Positions 1 to 5,479 of a stretch of DNA of 5,479 nucleotides are shown here, in pieces. The notes below the pieces were generated by a model. That model was given only the letters and a program-made list of their open reading frames with translations, searched no databases and had not been told where the DNA came from. The first letter of the stretch is position 1; each line of letters starts with the position of its first letter. The DNA comes from Chitinophaga pinensis (lineage in GTDB: Bacteria; Bacteroidota; Bacteroidia; AKYH767-A; OLB10): contig CAMBYJ010000141.1 of NCBI GenBank assembly GCA_945872015.1, positions 1-5,479 of the forward strand, written 5' to 3'. Made by a program: the position numbers and the translations under genes.

Positions 1-2
1 CA

Positions 3-458
3 ACTTCAGACAACACATTTAAAGATCCGAAAGTGGATAAAAAAGAAGTGGAAGTGAACGCTGCAGTTAAAGTAGTCGACACGACTAAAACTACTAAAAT
101 CGAGAAAACGGAAACAACTAATGCTATAGTAAATACTGAAAAAGAAAAAGTAAATCAGATACCAAAAACCACTACAAAGGCAGATGTTGATTATTCAAAG
201 ATGGCTTTTATTACAATTCAAGTAGGAGCAGTTAAAGAAGGTGGTGCTATTTCGCCTAAGGTCAAAGACTTAAAAACGGTTTTTAATATCACTTTCGAAG
301 ATGGTTATACCAGGTATTTTGTAGGTCGTTTTTCTACTATTGCTGATGCTAAAATTCGTCTTGAAAAACTGAAAGAAGCTGGATTTGAAGACGCATTTAT
401 GACGGCTTATGATCAACTTGTAAAAGTAAAATGCTCTGAAGTACAAAATAAGAAGTAG
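3..458 (+). CDS. SPOR-like domain protein, C-terminal part (5' end outside window)
   Basis: The frame stays open to the left edge of the window: the codons before the GTG at 33 are all sense, so that GTG is probably internal and the gene is 5'-truncated. The visible product has a Lys/Thr-rich, low-complexity linker (roughly the first 65 residues), then a compact domain beginning at ITIQVGAV and continuing through GYTRYFVGRFSTIADAK and LKEAGFEDAFMTAYD. This matches the usual Bacteroidota SPOR-like pattern: a VQ(I/V)GA strand, a central RY.VGRF, then a helix and a GF.DAF strand. SPOR domains commonly bind denuded peptidoglycan glycan, so a periplasmic or envelope location is likely. What precedes the linker cannot be seen, so the full architecture is unknown. 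A 129-nt gap separates it from the next gene, so it is probably a separate transcription unit. The domain call is fairly firm; the role is inferred. Confidence 0.72.
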   Translation, partial: TSDNTFKDPKVDKKEVEVNAAVKVVDTTKTTKIEKTETTNAIVNTEKEKVNQIPKTTTKADVDYSKMAFITIQVGAVKEGGAISPKVKDLKTVFNITFEDGYTRYFVGRFSTIADAKIRLEKLKEAGFEDAFMTAYDQLVKVKCSEVQNKK

Positions 459-465
459 TTTTCGA

Positions 466-511
466 TTGATTTTTATTATCCGAAAACCACTGATTTAATC
501 AACATTTTTTT
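466..511 (+). terminator. possible weak intrinsic terminator after the SPOR gene
   Basis: TTGATT at 466-471 can pair with AATCAA at 497-502 across a 25-nt loop, and a run of seven T residues follows at 505-511. The stem is short and AT-only apart from one G-C pair per arm, so its stability would be low. It sits just after the stop codon of the SPOR gene and before the next promoter-like element, where a terminator would be expected. Position is the main support. Confidence 0.3.
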
Positions 512-538
512 GCTTAAAAATAACTTTCAAATTTAAAA

Positions 539-565
539 TTTGTTTGCTTGAATATTATTACTTTG
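539..565 (+). promoter_or_regulatory. candidate Bacteroidota-type promoter for the redox/MCE operon
   Basis: TTACTTTG at 558-565 differs by one base from the Bacteroidota -7 consensus TAnnTTTG. A TTTG at 539-542 could serve as the -33 element, but the 15-nt gap between the boxes is shorter than the usual 17-23. If used, transcription would start near 572, giving a leader of about 15 nt before the ATG at 588. The location, in the only sizeable gap ahead of five closely packed genes, supports the call; the motif match alone is modest. Confidence 0.4.
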
Positions 566-587
566 CAAGAGTTGAAATTTATTGATT

Positions 588-1901
588 ATGATAGCTAATA
601 TTCTGTTTGTTTTACTGCTGATTGCTGGCGTTGGTTTGTTTACAAAAAAAATCAGATCGGTTATTCGAAATATTAAACTAGGTCAGGATATCGACCTAAG
701 CGACCGACCAATGGAGCGTTTACAAACAATGATTCGTGTTGCTCTTGGTCAATCGAAAATGGGCAGTCGTCCAGTTGCTGCATTTTTCCACGTGATTTTA
801 TATGTTGGATTTATTATTATCAATATTGAAGTCATCGAAATTATTATTGATGGGGTCTTTGGTACACACAGAGTTTTATCCTTTTTAGGTAGCTTTTATA
901 ATTTCCTAATTGGCTCATTTGAATATCTTGCCTTTTTAGTATTGATCGCTTGTTTTGTTTTCCTTTCAAGAAGAAATATTATAAAACTTAAGCGTTTCCA
1001 TATGAAGGAAATGACAAAGTGGCCTAAGTCTGATGCTAACATTATTCTGTTTGTTGAAATATTTTTAATGTCAGCATTCTTAATTATGAATGCTTGCGAT
1101 TTTCAGCTTCAATTATTACAATCGGAACATTATTTCAAAGGTGAAATAGTCGGAGCTTTTCCTATTTCTTCTCATTTGATTTCTTTTTTACCAAACGATG
1201 TAGCAACACTTGAGTTTATCGAACGTTTTTGCTGGTGGTTTCACATCATAGGAATTTTAGCGTTCTTAAATTACGTTCCTTACTCAAAGCATTTTCATAT
1301 TATGTTAGCTTTTCCTAATACCTACTATAGCAAGTTAACGCCTAAAGGACAATTTTCGAATATGGATAGTGTAACGAATGAAGTAAAATTAATGCTTGAT
1401 CCAAGTGCTGTTCCCCCTCCTGCTGATGCGCCTCCTGCTCGTTTTGGTGCAAAGGATGTTCAGGATTTAACTTGGAAACAATTAATGGATTCGTATTCGT
1501 GTACTGAATGTGGTCGTTGTACCTCTGCTTGTCCTGCAAACCTTACCGGAAAGCTTCTTTCTCCTCGTAAGATTATGATGGATACGCGTGACCGTTTGGA
1601 AGAAGTCGGAAAAAATATCGATCAGCATGGAGCAGATTTTAAAGACGAGAAATCTCTTTTAGGAAGTTATATTACAGAAGAAGAATTATGGGCTTGTACA
1701 AGTTGTAATGCTTGCACAGAAGCTTGCCCTGTGAATATTGATCCTTTGTCAATCATCATTGATATGAGACGATATTTAGTGATGGAACAATCGACAGCAC
1801 CTGCTGAATTGCAAGGTATGTTTTCGAAGATTGAAAACAACGGAGCTCCATGGCAGTTTCCTGCATCCGACCGAATGAATTGGACAAAAGATGAAAATTA
1901 A
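588..1901 (+). CDS. membrane-anchored 4Fe-4S dicluster protein (HdrE/HdrC-like fusion)
   Basis: This 437-residue protein probably passes electrons between a membrane carrier and a soluble iron-sulfur partner. The N-terminal part is hydrophobic, with about five likely transmembrane segments near residues 2-18, 62-85, 97-122, 150-168 and 213-232. It has His residues at 68, 219, 235 and 237 that could ligate b-type haem, as in NarI/HdrE/DsrM-type subunits. After a Pro/Ala-rich linker (PPPADAPPA), the C-terminal domain carries two ferredoxin-type motifs: CTECGRCTSACP (Cys 305, 308, 311, 315) and CTSCNACTEACP (Cys 370, 373, 376, 380), enough for two [4Fe-4S] clusters. ATG at 588 is preferred over the in-frame TTG at 582, which adds only two residues. 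The next gene encodes the expected CCG-domain partner, 21 nt downstream. The haem assignment is inference; the Fe-S clusters are clear. The natural electron donor and acceptor cannot be told from sequence. Confidence 0.88.
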   Translation: MIANILFVLLLIAGVGLFTKKIRSVIRNIKLGQDIDLSDRPMERLQTMIRVALGQSKMGSRPVAAFFHVILYVGFIIINIEVIEIIIDGVFGTHRVLSFLGSFYNFLIGSFEYLAFLVLIACFVFLSRRNIIKLKRFHMKEMTKWPKSDANIILFVEIFLMSAFLIMNACDFQLQLLQSEHYFKGEIVGAFPISSHLISFLPNDVATLEFIERFCWWFHIIGILAFLNYVPYSKHFHIMLAFPNTYYSKLTPKGQFSNMDSVTNEVKLMLDPSAVPPPADAPPARFGAKDVQDLTWKQLMDSYSCTECGRCTSACPANLTGKLLSPRKIMMDTRDRLEEVGKNIDQHGADFKDEKSLLGSYITEEELWACTSCNACTEACPVNIDPLSIIIDMRRYLVMEQSTAPAELQGMFSKIENNGAPWQFPASDRMNWTKDEN

Positions 1902-1922
1902 TTAACCACTGCGAATAAAAAA

Positions 1923-2714
1923 ATGGAAAAATTAGTTGTACCAACAATGGCCGATATGATGGCCAAAGGAGAAAAACCAGAAGTTTTATTTTGGGTGGGA
2001 TGCGCAGGTAGTTTTGATGACCGCGCAAAAAAAGTGACTAAAGCAGTTGCTAAAATATTACAACATACAGGAGTTAGTTTTGCTGTATTAGGAACCGAAG
2101 AAAGCTGTACTGGTGATCCTGCTAAACGTGCAGGACATGAATTTTTATTTCAGATGCAAGCCATGAGTAATGTGATGGTACTTAACGGTTACGAAGTAAC
2201 GAAGATTGTTACTGCTTGTCCACATTGCTTCAATACAATAAAAAACGAATACCCTGCCCTTGGTGGAAACTATGAAGTGGTTCATCACTCGCAATTATTA
2301 CAACAGTTAATTGATAACGGAAGATTAAAAGTAGAAGGTGGTAGTTTTAAAGGTAAGAAAATAACCTTCCATGACCCATGTTATTTAGGTCGTGCGAATG
2401 GTGAATATGAAGCTCCCCGTTCTGTTATTCAGAAGTTAGATATTTATTTTACTGAAATGAAACGTAGTCGTGCAAACGGATTATGTTGTGGTGCTGGTGG
2501 TGCGCAAATGTTTAAAGAACCTGAAAATGGTAATAAAGACATTAACATCGAACGTGCTGAAGAAGCATTAGCATTAAACCCTGAAATAATTGCAGTTGGT
2601 TGTCCGTTTTGTATGACCATGCTTTCTGACGGTGTAAAGAATTTTAATAAAGAGCACGATGTTGAGGTTAAAGATATTGCTGAAATGATTGCTGAGGCAA
2701 TTGATATAAAATAA
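1923..2714 (+). CDS. CCG-domain (Fe-S)-binding protein, HdrB/LutA-like
   Basis: This soluble 263-residue protein has two tandem cysteine-rich (CCG) domains, as in HdrB, HdrD, GlpC and LutA. The C-terminal copy is complete: HDPCYLGR (Cys153), LCCGAGGA (Cys188-189), and GCPFC (Cys227, Cys230), giving C-x34-CCG-x36-CxxC, the pattern that binds a non-cubane [4Fe-4S] cluster in HdrB. The N-terminal copy is partial: VGCAGS (Cys27), ESCTGD (Cys62) and CPHC (Cys99, Cys102), with Ser61 in place of the first Cys of CCG. I recall the CTGD form as common in this subfamily, so it need not mean loss of function. No signal peptide or membrane segment is visible, so it is cytoplasmic. It most likely docks on the ferredoxin domain of the gene just upstream and does the substrate chemistry, perhaps on a disulfide or an organic acid; the substrate is unknown. 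It lies 3 nt before mlaE. Confidence 0.88.
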   Translation: MEKLVVPTMADMMAKGEKPEVLFWVGCAGSFDDRAKKVTKAVAKILQHTGVSFAVLGTEESCTGDPAKRAGHEFLFQMQAMSNVMVLNGYEVTKIVTACPHCFNTIKNEYPALGGNYEVVHHSQLLQQLIDNGRLKVEGGSFKGKKITFHDPCYLGRANGEYEAPRSVIQKLDIYFTEMKRSRANGLCCGAGGAQMFKEPENGNKDINIERAEEALALNPEIIAVGCPFCMTMLSDGVKNFNKEHDVEVKDIAEMIAEAIDIK

Positions 2715-2717
2715 CGA

Positions 2718-3491
2718 ATGGATAATCAACAAACAGGATTTAAACATTTCGTTGAGGAAGTTGGAAATATTTCTGCTTTCACATGGAAGTTTATAAAAGC
2801 CTTTTTTAATCGTAAGCAGGAATGGAAAGAGATTATCCGTCAGTGTTATATTATTGGTTATCAGTCGATGCCACTAGTAGGTATCACCGCTTTTATTATG
2901 GGATTGGTTTTAACAGTTCAATCACGTCCTACACTCGAAGAATTTGGTGCTGTTAGTTATTTGCCAGCTATGGTTGCATTATCAATGGTTCGTGAAATTG
3001 GTCCAGTAGTTACAGCACTTATTTGTGCAGGTAAAATTGGATCAAGTATTGGCGCCGAGTTAGGTTCTATGCGAGTGACGGAACAGATTGACGCAATGGA
3101 AGTCTCAGGAACAAATCCGTTTAGATATTTAGTGGTGACACGCGTAACAGCTTGTATATTTATGTTACCAGTACTAGTTGTTGTTGCAGATGGTATTTCA
3201 TTGTATGCTTCTTATCTGGGAGTTAATCTAAAAGGTGTTTTAACATGGAATTTATACTACCATCAGGTATTTGAATCGTTATCTTTTTCTGATATTCTTC
3301 CTGCTTACATTAAAACGTATTTCTTCGGATTAGCAATTGGAATTATTGGATGTTACAAAGGATATTACTCGAATAAAGGAACAGAAGGTGTAGGAATAGC
3401 TGCTAACTCTGCGGTAGTTGTTTCATCGTTAGTGGTATTTATTATGGATTTAATTGCAGTGCAAATTGCAGATATGTTAGGTTATACATAG
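2718..3491 (+). CDS. mlaE: MlaE-family ABC transporter permease (MCE lipid transport)
   Basis: This 257-residue inner-membrane permease belongs to the MlaE/YrbE family, which moves phospholipids together with MlaF and an MCE protein. The family signature is plain: GITAFIMGLVLTVQ (residues 55-68), VREIGPVVTALICAGKIGSS (91-110), then AELGSMRVTEQIDAMEVSG (113-131) and NPFRYLVVTR (133-142). Hydrophobic segments lie near 50-70, 83-105, 143-166, 195-212 and 232-253. An amphipathic N-terminal stretch of about 45 residues precedes them, as is usual for the interfacial helix of MlaE. There is no fused STAS domain. The ATG lies 3 nt after the upstream stop and mlaF begins 2 nt after this stop, so the genes are presumably co-transcribed. 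The family assignment is secure; the direction of lipid movement cannot be inferred. Confidence 0.95.
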   Translation: MDNQQTGFKHFVEEVGNISAFTWKFIKAFFNRKQEWKEIIRQCYIIGYQSMPLVGITAFIMGLVLTVQSRPTLEEFGAVSYLPAMVALSMVREIGPVVTALICAGKIGSSIGAELGSMRVTEQIDAMEVSGTNPFRYLVVTRVTACIFMLPVLVVVADGISLYASYLGVNLKGVLTWNLYYHQVFESLSFSDILPAYIKTYFFGLAIGIIGCYKGYYSNKGTEGVGIAANSAVVVSSLVVFIMDLIAVQIADMLGYT

Positions 3492-3493
3492 TC

Positions 3494-4234
3494 ATGAAAG
3501 AGGAAACAGTTGTTGTAACGCAAAATCTTGTTAAGTCATTTGGGAGTAATCACGTCCTGAAAGGCTTTAACATGGAATTGCATAAAGGCGAGAACTTAGT
3601 AGTGTTAGGAAAATCAGGTTCAGGGAAATCTGTTTTGATAAAGTGTATGGTCGGTTTACTTTATCCTGATAATGGAAGTGTGAAGGTATTCGGACAAGAA
3701 GTATCTGATTTAACCGTTCATGAGATGGATGAATTAAGAACGAGAATTGGATTCTTATTTCAAAGTAGCGCATTATATGATTCGATGACGGTAAGAGAGA
3801 ATTTAGAGTTTCCTTTAAAACGACATCATCCAAAATTAAATCAGAAAGAAGTAGACGATTTAGTTATGGAAGCATTAGCGAACGTTGGACTTGAACGTGC
3901 AGTAGACTTAATGCCTTCAGAACTTTCAGGTGGTATGAGAAAGCGTATTGGTTTAGCTAGAACGCTAATTTTAAAACCAGAAATCATGTTGTATGATGAG
4001 CCTACAACGGGTTTAGATCCAGTAACAAGTAGAGAAATAAGTGAATTAATATTAGAAGTACAAAATAATTATAAAACATCATCTATTATTATTACTCATG
4101 ATATGGATTGTGCCCGTACAGTTGCTAACCGCGTTATTATTTTAATTAACGGCGAACGATATGCGATGGGTACTTTTGATGAGTTAATGAATTCAGATGA
4201 CCCTCAACTAAAACCATTCTTTGCGGCATTATGA
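3494..4234 (+). CDS. mlaF: MlaF-like ABC transporter ATPase
   Basis: This 246-residue cytoplasmic ATPase should power the MlaE permease. All ABC motifs are present: Walker A GKSGSGKS (39-46), Q-loop Gln90 in FLFQSSALYDSMTV, signature LSGGM (144-148), Walker B IMLYDEP (164-170) with catalytic Glu169, D-loop GLDP (173-176), and switch His202 in IITHD. The LSGGM variant and the FQ..ALYDSMTV.ENL stretch are typical of the MlaF/Ttg2A branch rather than of generic importers. The C-terminus ends in a short PFFAAL tail after the last helix, also usual in this branch. The start is only 2 nt after mlaE and the stop overlaps the mlaD start in an ATGA arrangement, suggesting translational coupling. No separate MlaB (STAS) gene, which stabilises MlaF in E. 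coli, is visible in the window. Confidence 0.95.
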   Translation: MKEETVVVTQNLVKSFGSNHVLKGFNMELHKGENLVVLGKSGSGKSVLIKCMVGLLYPDNGSVKVFGQEVSDLTVHEMDELRTRIGFLFQSSALYDSMTVRENLEFPLKRHHPKLNQKEVDDLVMEALANVGLERAVDLMPSELSGGMRKRIGLARTLILKPEIMLYDEPTTGLDPVTSREISELILEVQNNYKTSSIIITHDMDCARTVANRVIILINGERYAMGTFDELMNSDDPQLKPFFAAL

Positions 4235-5199
4235 AAAATAAATATTCGAATTTTAAATTAGGTATATTCGTTACAGTTAGCCTCGTATTGCTTATTGTTT
4301 CGTTGTATTTTATCGGAAATAAAAAGCACATGTTTTCAAAGACAACAACTATATACGCTGTCTTTCATAGCATCGATGGATTAAGAGCTGGGAATAATGT
4401 TCGTTTCGCCGGAATTGATATTGGTAATGTTAGTGCTGTTAAAATCATTAACGATTCGACGGTAATTGTATCCATTCAAATTGAAGAAGACTCTAAACGA
4501 TTTATTTGTAAAAATGCAATTGCGGATGTTGGGTCAGATGGTTTGATGGGTAATAAATTGGTGAATATTAATCCTAATAAAACTCAAGCGCCACCTATCG
4601 AAAATAATGATACGATTCAGTCAATTACTCCGATTGCTAGCGATCAAATGATTCGGACCCTAAATACAACAAATGATAATGTTTTGGATATTACAAACGA
4701 TTTAAAGAACATTACTAAGCGTATTAATGCTAGTAATGCTTTATGGTCGTTGTTGTCTGATACAGGAGCTGCTAATCAGTTATTGACAACTATCGACCGA
4801 TTAGAATCAACGGCTAATAACGCTAATCGTTTATCGTCGGATGCTGAACAAATTGTAAAAGATATCAGAGCTGGAAAAGGAAGTGCGGGTAAGCTATTAG
4901 TGCAAGATTCTATCGCCAATGAAATGCAATCGTTATTAAGTTCATTAAATGACGCCTCTGATACTGCTAAGTTGGCACTACATCATATGCATGAGTTCAT
5001 GAAGGATTTAAACTTGACACCAGGTTCTTTAGGTGTTTTAGCGCGTGACACAGTAATGGCTAATGATATGAAGTCGATGATGTTTAATTTAAAAGAAAGT
5101 ACTTATCATTTAGACGAAAACATGAAAGCTCTCCAAGGAAATATATTCTTCAAAAAGTATTTTAAGAATCAGGAGAAGAAAAAGAAAGCTGGGAAGTAA
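4231..5199 (+). CDS. mlaD: MlaD-family MCE protein, inner-membrane-anchored
   Basis: This 322-residue periplasmic MCE protein is the likely lipid-binding subunit of the MlaEF transporter. It has one N-terminal membrane anchor (about residues 9-28), then an MCE domain (about 39-117) with the characteristic FHSIDGLRAGNNVRFAGIDI (45-64), GNVSAVKI (65-72) and VGSDGLMGNKLVNINP (100-115). The C-terminal 200 residues are helix-rich and probably coiled-coil, with three degenerate motifs ending near residues 184, 232 and 280: NALWSLLSD...ANQL, GSAGKLLVQDSIANEM and GSLGVLARDTVMANDM. Such helices form a tunnel or needle in other MCE proteins. The tail is basic (FFKKYFK then KKKKAGK). It is longer than E. 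coli MlaD (about 183 residues), as is common in Bacteroidota. The ATG overlaps the mlaF stop by 4 nt. It is the last gene of the run; no MlaC follows before the window ends. Confidence 0.93.
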   Translation: MKNKYSNFKLGIFVTVSLVLLIVSLYFIGNKKHMFSKTTTIYAVFHSIDGLRAGNNVRFAGIDIGNVSAVKIINDSTVIVSIQIEEDSKRFICKNAIADVGSDGLMGNKLVNINPNKTQAPPIENNDTIQSITPIASDQMIRTLNTTNDNVLDITNDLKNITKRINASNALWSLLSDTGAANQLLTTIDRLESTANNANRLSSDAEQIVKDIRAGKGSAGKLLVQDSIANEMQSLLSSLNDASDTAKLALHHMHEFMKDLNLTPGSLGVLARDTVMANDMKSMMFNLKESTYHLDENMKALQGNIFFKKYFKNQEKKKKAGK

Positions 5200-5250
5200 A
5201 AACTAATCTAGTTCATATTTCTATTTAATACACTTACCAATAGTTTTTTT
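5198..5250 (+). terminator. possible weak terminator after mlaD
   Basis: AAAAACTA at 5198-5205, beginning inside the mlaD stop codon, can pair with TAGTTTTT at 5241-5248, within a run of eight T residues at 5243-5250. The loop of 35 nt is large and the stem is mostly A-T, so this is a weak candidate. It falls where the operon should end; the palindromic repeats that follow could equally be the true terminators. Apart from this, 5200-5277 shows no gene. Confidence 0.25.
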
Positions 5251-5277
5251 ACTGTTTCCATTTCCTCTGCTTTGCCT

Positions 5278-5354
5278 CGACTCCGCTCGGCAAACCAACA
5301 TCTTTACCCGATTCCTGAGCGAAGTCTAACTAAGGAAGCTTTAATGTTGTGTAA
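5278..5354. repeat. 77-nt palindromic repeat unit, copy 1
   Basis: This unit matches 5403-5479 at 74 of 77 positions with no gaps. It contains an imperfect inverted repeat, GACTCCGCTC at 5279-5288 and GAGCGAAGTC at 5317-5326, with a 28-nt loop and one mismatch. That mismatch is C-A in + strand RNA but a G-U wobble in - strand RNA. A second pair, TTCCT at 5312-5316 with AGGAA at 5333-5337, interlocks with the first, and CAACAT at 5296-5301 can pair with ATGTTG at 5344-5349. An extra TTTGCC/GGCAAA hairpin (5271-5276 with 5289-5294) exists only at this copy. The unit has no coding potential I can support. It resembles REP-like or small MITE-like intergenic repeats of Bacteroidota; its function is unknown. 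Confidence 0.85.
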
Positions 5355-5402
5355 ATATCATTACTGATTATTGACTAATTTTCATTTGTAAAATCAATAC
5401 TA

Positions 5403-5479
5403 CGACTCCGCTCGGCAAACCAACAACTTTACTCGCTTCCTGAGCGAAGTCTAACTAAGGAAGCTTTAATGTTGTGTAA
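5403..5479. repeat. 77-nt palindromic repeat unit, copy 2 (runs to window edge)
   Basis: This is the same unit as copy 1, offset by exactly 125 nt, differing at 5426 (A for T), 5433 (T for C) and 5436 (C for A). The main inverted repeat is GACTCCGCTC at 5404-5413 with GAGCGAAGTC at 5442-5451. The interlocking second stem is longer here: GCTTCCT at 5435-5441 with AGGAAGC at 5458-5464, seven perfect base pairs, because of the change at 5436. The outer pairing is CAACA at 5421-5425 with TGTTG at 5470-5474. The 48-nt spacer (5355-5402) between the copies is AT-rich and unrelated to the unit. The repeat stops at the last base of the window, so more copies could follow. Confidence 0.85.

Noticed and set aside
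33..35. GTG as the true start of the SPOR gene
   Set aside because: The frame is open upstream to the window edge with sense codons of similar composition, and a SPOR domain with only a linker and no signal peptide would be unusual; an internal Val is more likely.
582..584. TTG start for the membrane Fe-S protein
   Set aside because: An ATG follows two codons later at 588 and leads straight into the first hydrophobic segment; ATG is the more likely start.
1342..1539. Minus-strand ORF of 65 codons
   Set aside because: It lies wholly inside the 4Fe-4S dicluster gene, which has clear Cys motifs on the + strand; the translated product has no recognisable domain.
1902..1922. Separate promoter between the two Fe-S genes
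   Set aside because: The 21-nt gap has no TAnnTTTG-like box and only an A-rich stretch before the ATG, which fits translation initiation in Bacteroidota.
1756..2028. Minus-strand ORF of 90 codons spanning the junction of the two Fe-S genes
   Set aside because: It overlaps two well-supported + strand genes and shows no family motif; it is a shadow frame.
3567..3833. Minus-strand ORF of 88 codons
   Set aside because: It is opposite the Walker A to Q-loop region of mlaF and has no recognisable features.
4146..4331. Minus-strand ORF of 61 codons
   Set aside because: It is opposite the mlaF end and mlaD start, both strongly supported.
5278..5479. CRISPR array
   Set aside because: There are only two units, each 77 nt with a 48-nt AT-rich spacer, and no cas genes; the unit length and internal palindrome do not fit a CRISPR repeat.
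5278..5479. Insertion sequence or transposase remnant
   Set aside because: No transposase reading frame and no target-site duplication can be seen; the region fits a short non-autonomous repeat better.

Overview
This AT-rich window almost certainly comes from a member of the Bacteroidota. No purine-rich Shine-Dalgarno sequence precedes any start codon; the starts are preceded by A/T-rich stretches. The only promoter-like element resembles the Bacteroidota TAnnTTTG box, and the protein families have their closest-feeling relatives in Flavobacteria and allied orders. I cannot name the genus from sequence alone. All genes read on the + strand.

Layout: (1) Positions 1-458 hold the 3' part of a gene whose product ends in a SPOR-like domain; its 5' end lies outside the window. 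(2) Positions 459-587 are an AT-rich intergenic gap with a weak possible terminator and a plausible promoter. (3) Positions 588-5199 are a tightly packed five-gene run (spacings of 21, 3, 2 and -4 nt) that looks like one operon. It encodes a membrane-anchored 4Fe-4S dicluster protein, a soluble CCG-domain protein, and then MlaE-, MlaF- and MlaD-like components of an MCE lipid transporter. (4) Positions 5200-5479 are non-coding and hold two near-identical 77-nt repeats, each built around an imperfect palindrome; the second ends exactly at the window edge.

The first two operon genes form a heterodisulfide-reductase-like (HdrCE/HdrB, or DsrMK/LutA-like) redox pair: a membrane domain with candidate haem ligands fused to a ferredoxin-type domain, plus a partner with a non-cubane-cluster CCG motif. 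The last three form an inner-membrane phospholipid transporter: permease, ATPase and periplasmic substrate-binding MCE protein. No separate MlaB (STAS) or MlaC (periplasmic carrier) gene is visible. Placement of a redox pair and a lipid transporter in one apparent transcription unit is the main biological puzzle here. I recall it from other Bacteroidota genomes, but I know of no established mechanism linking the two.

The most unusual non-coding signal is the repeat pair downstream of mlaD. Read on the - strand, each unit can form a 10-bp stem including one G-U wobble, and that stem interlocks with a second stem in an H-type pseudoknot arrangement.
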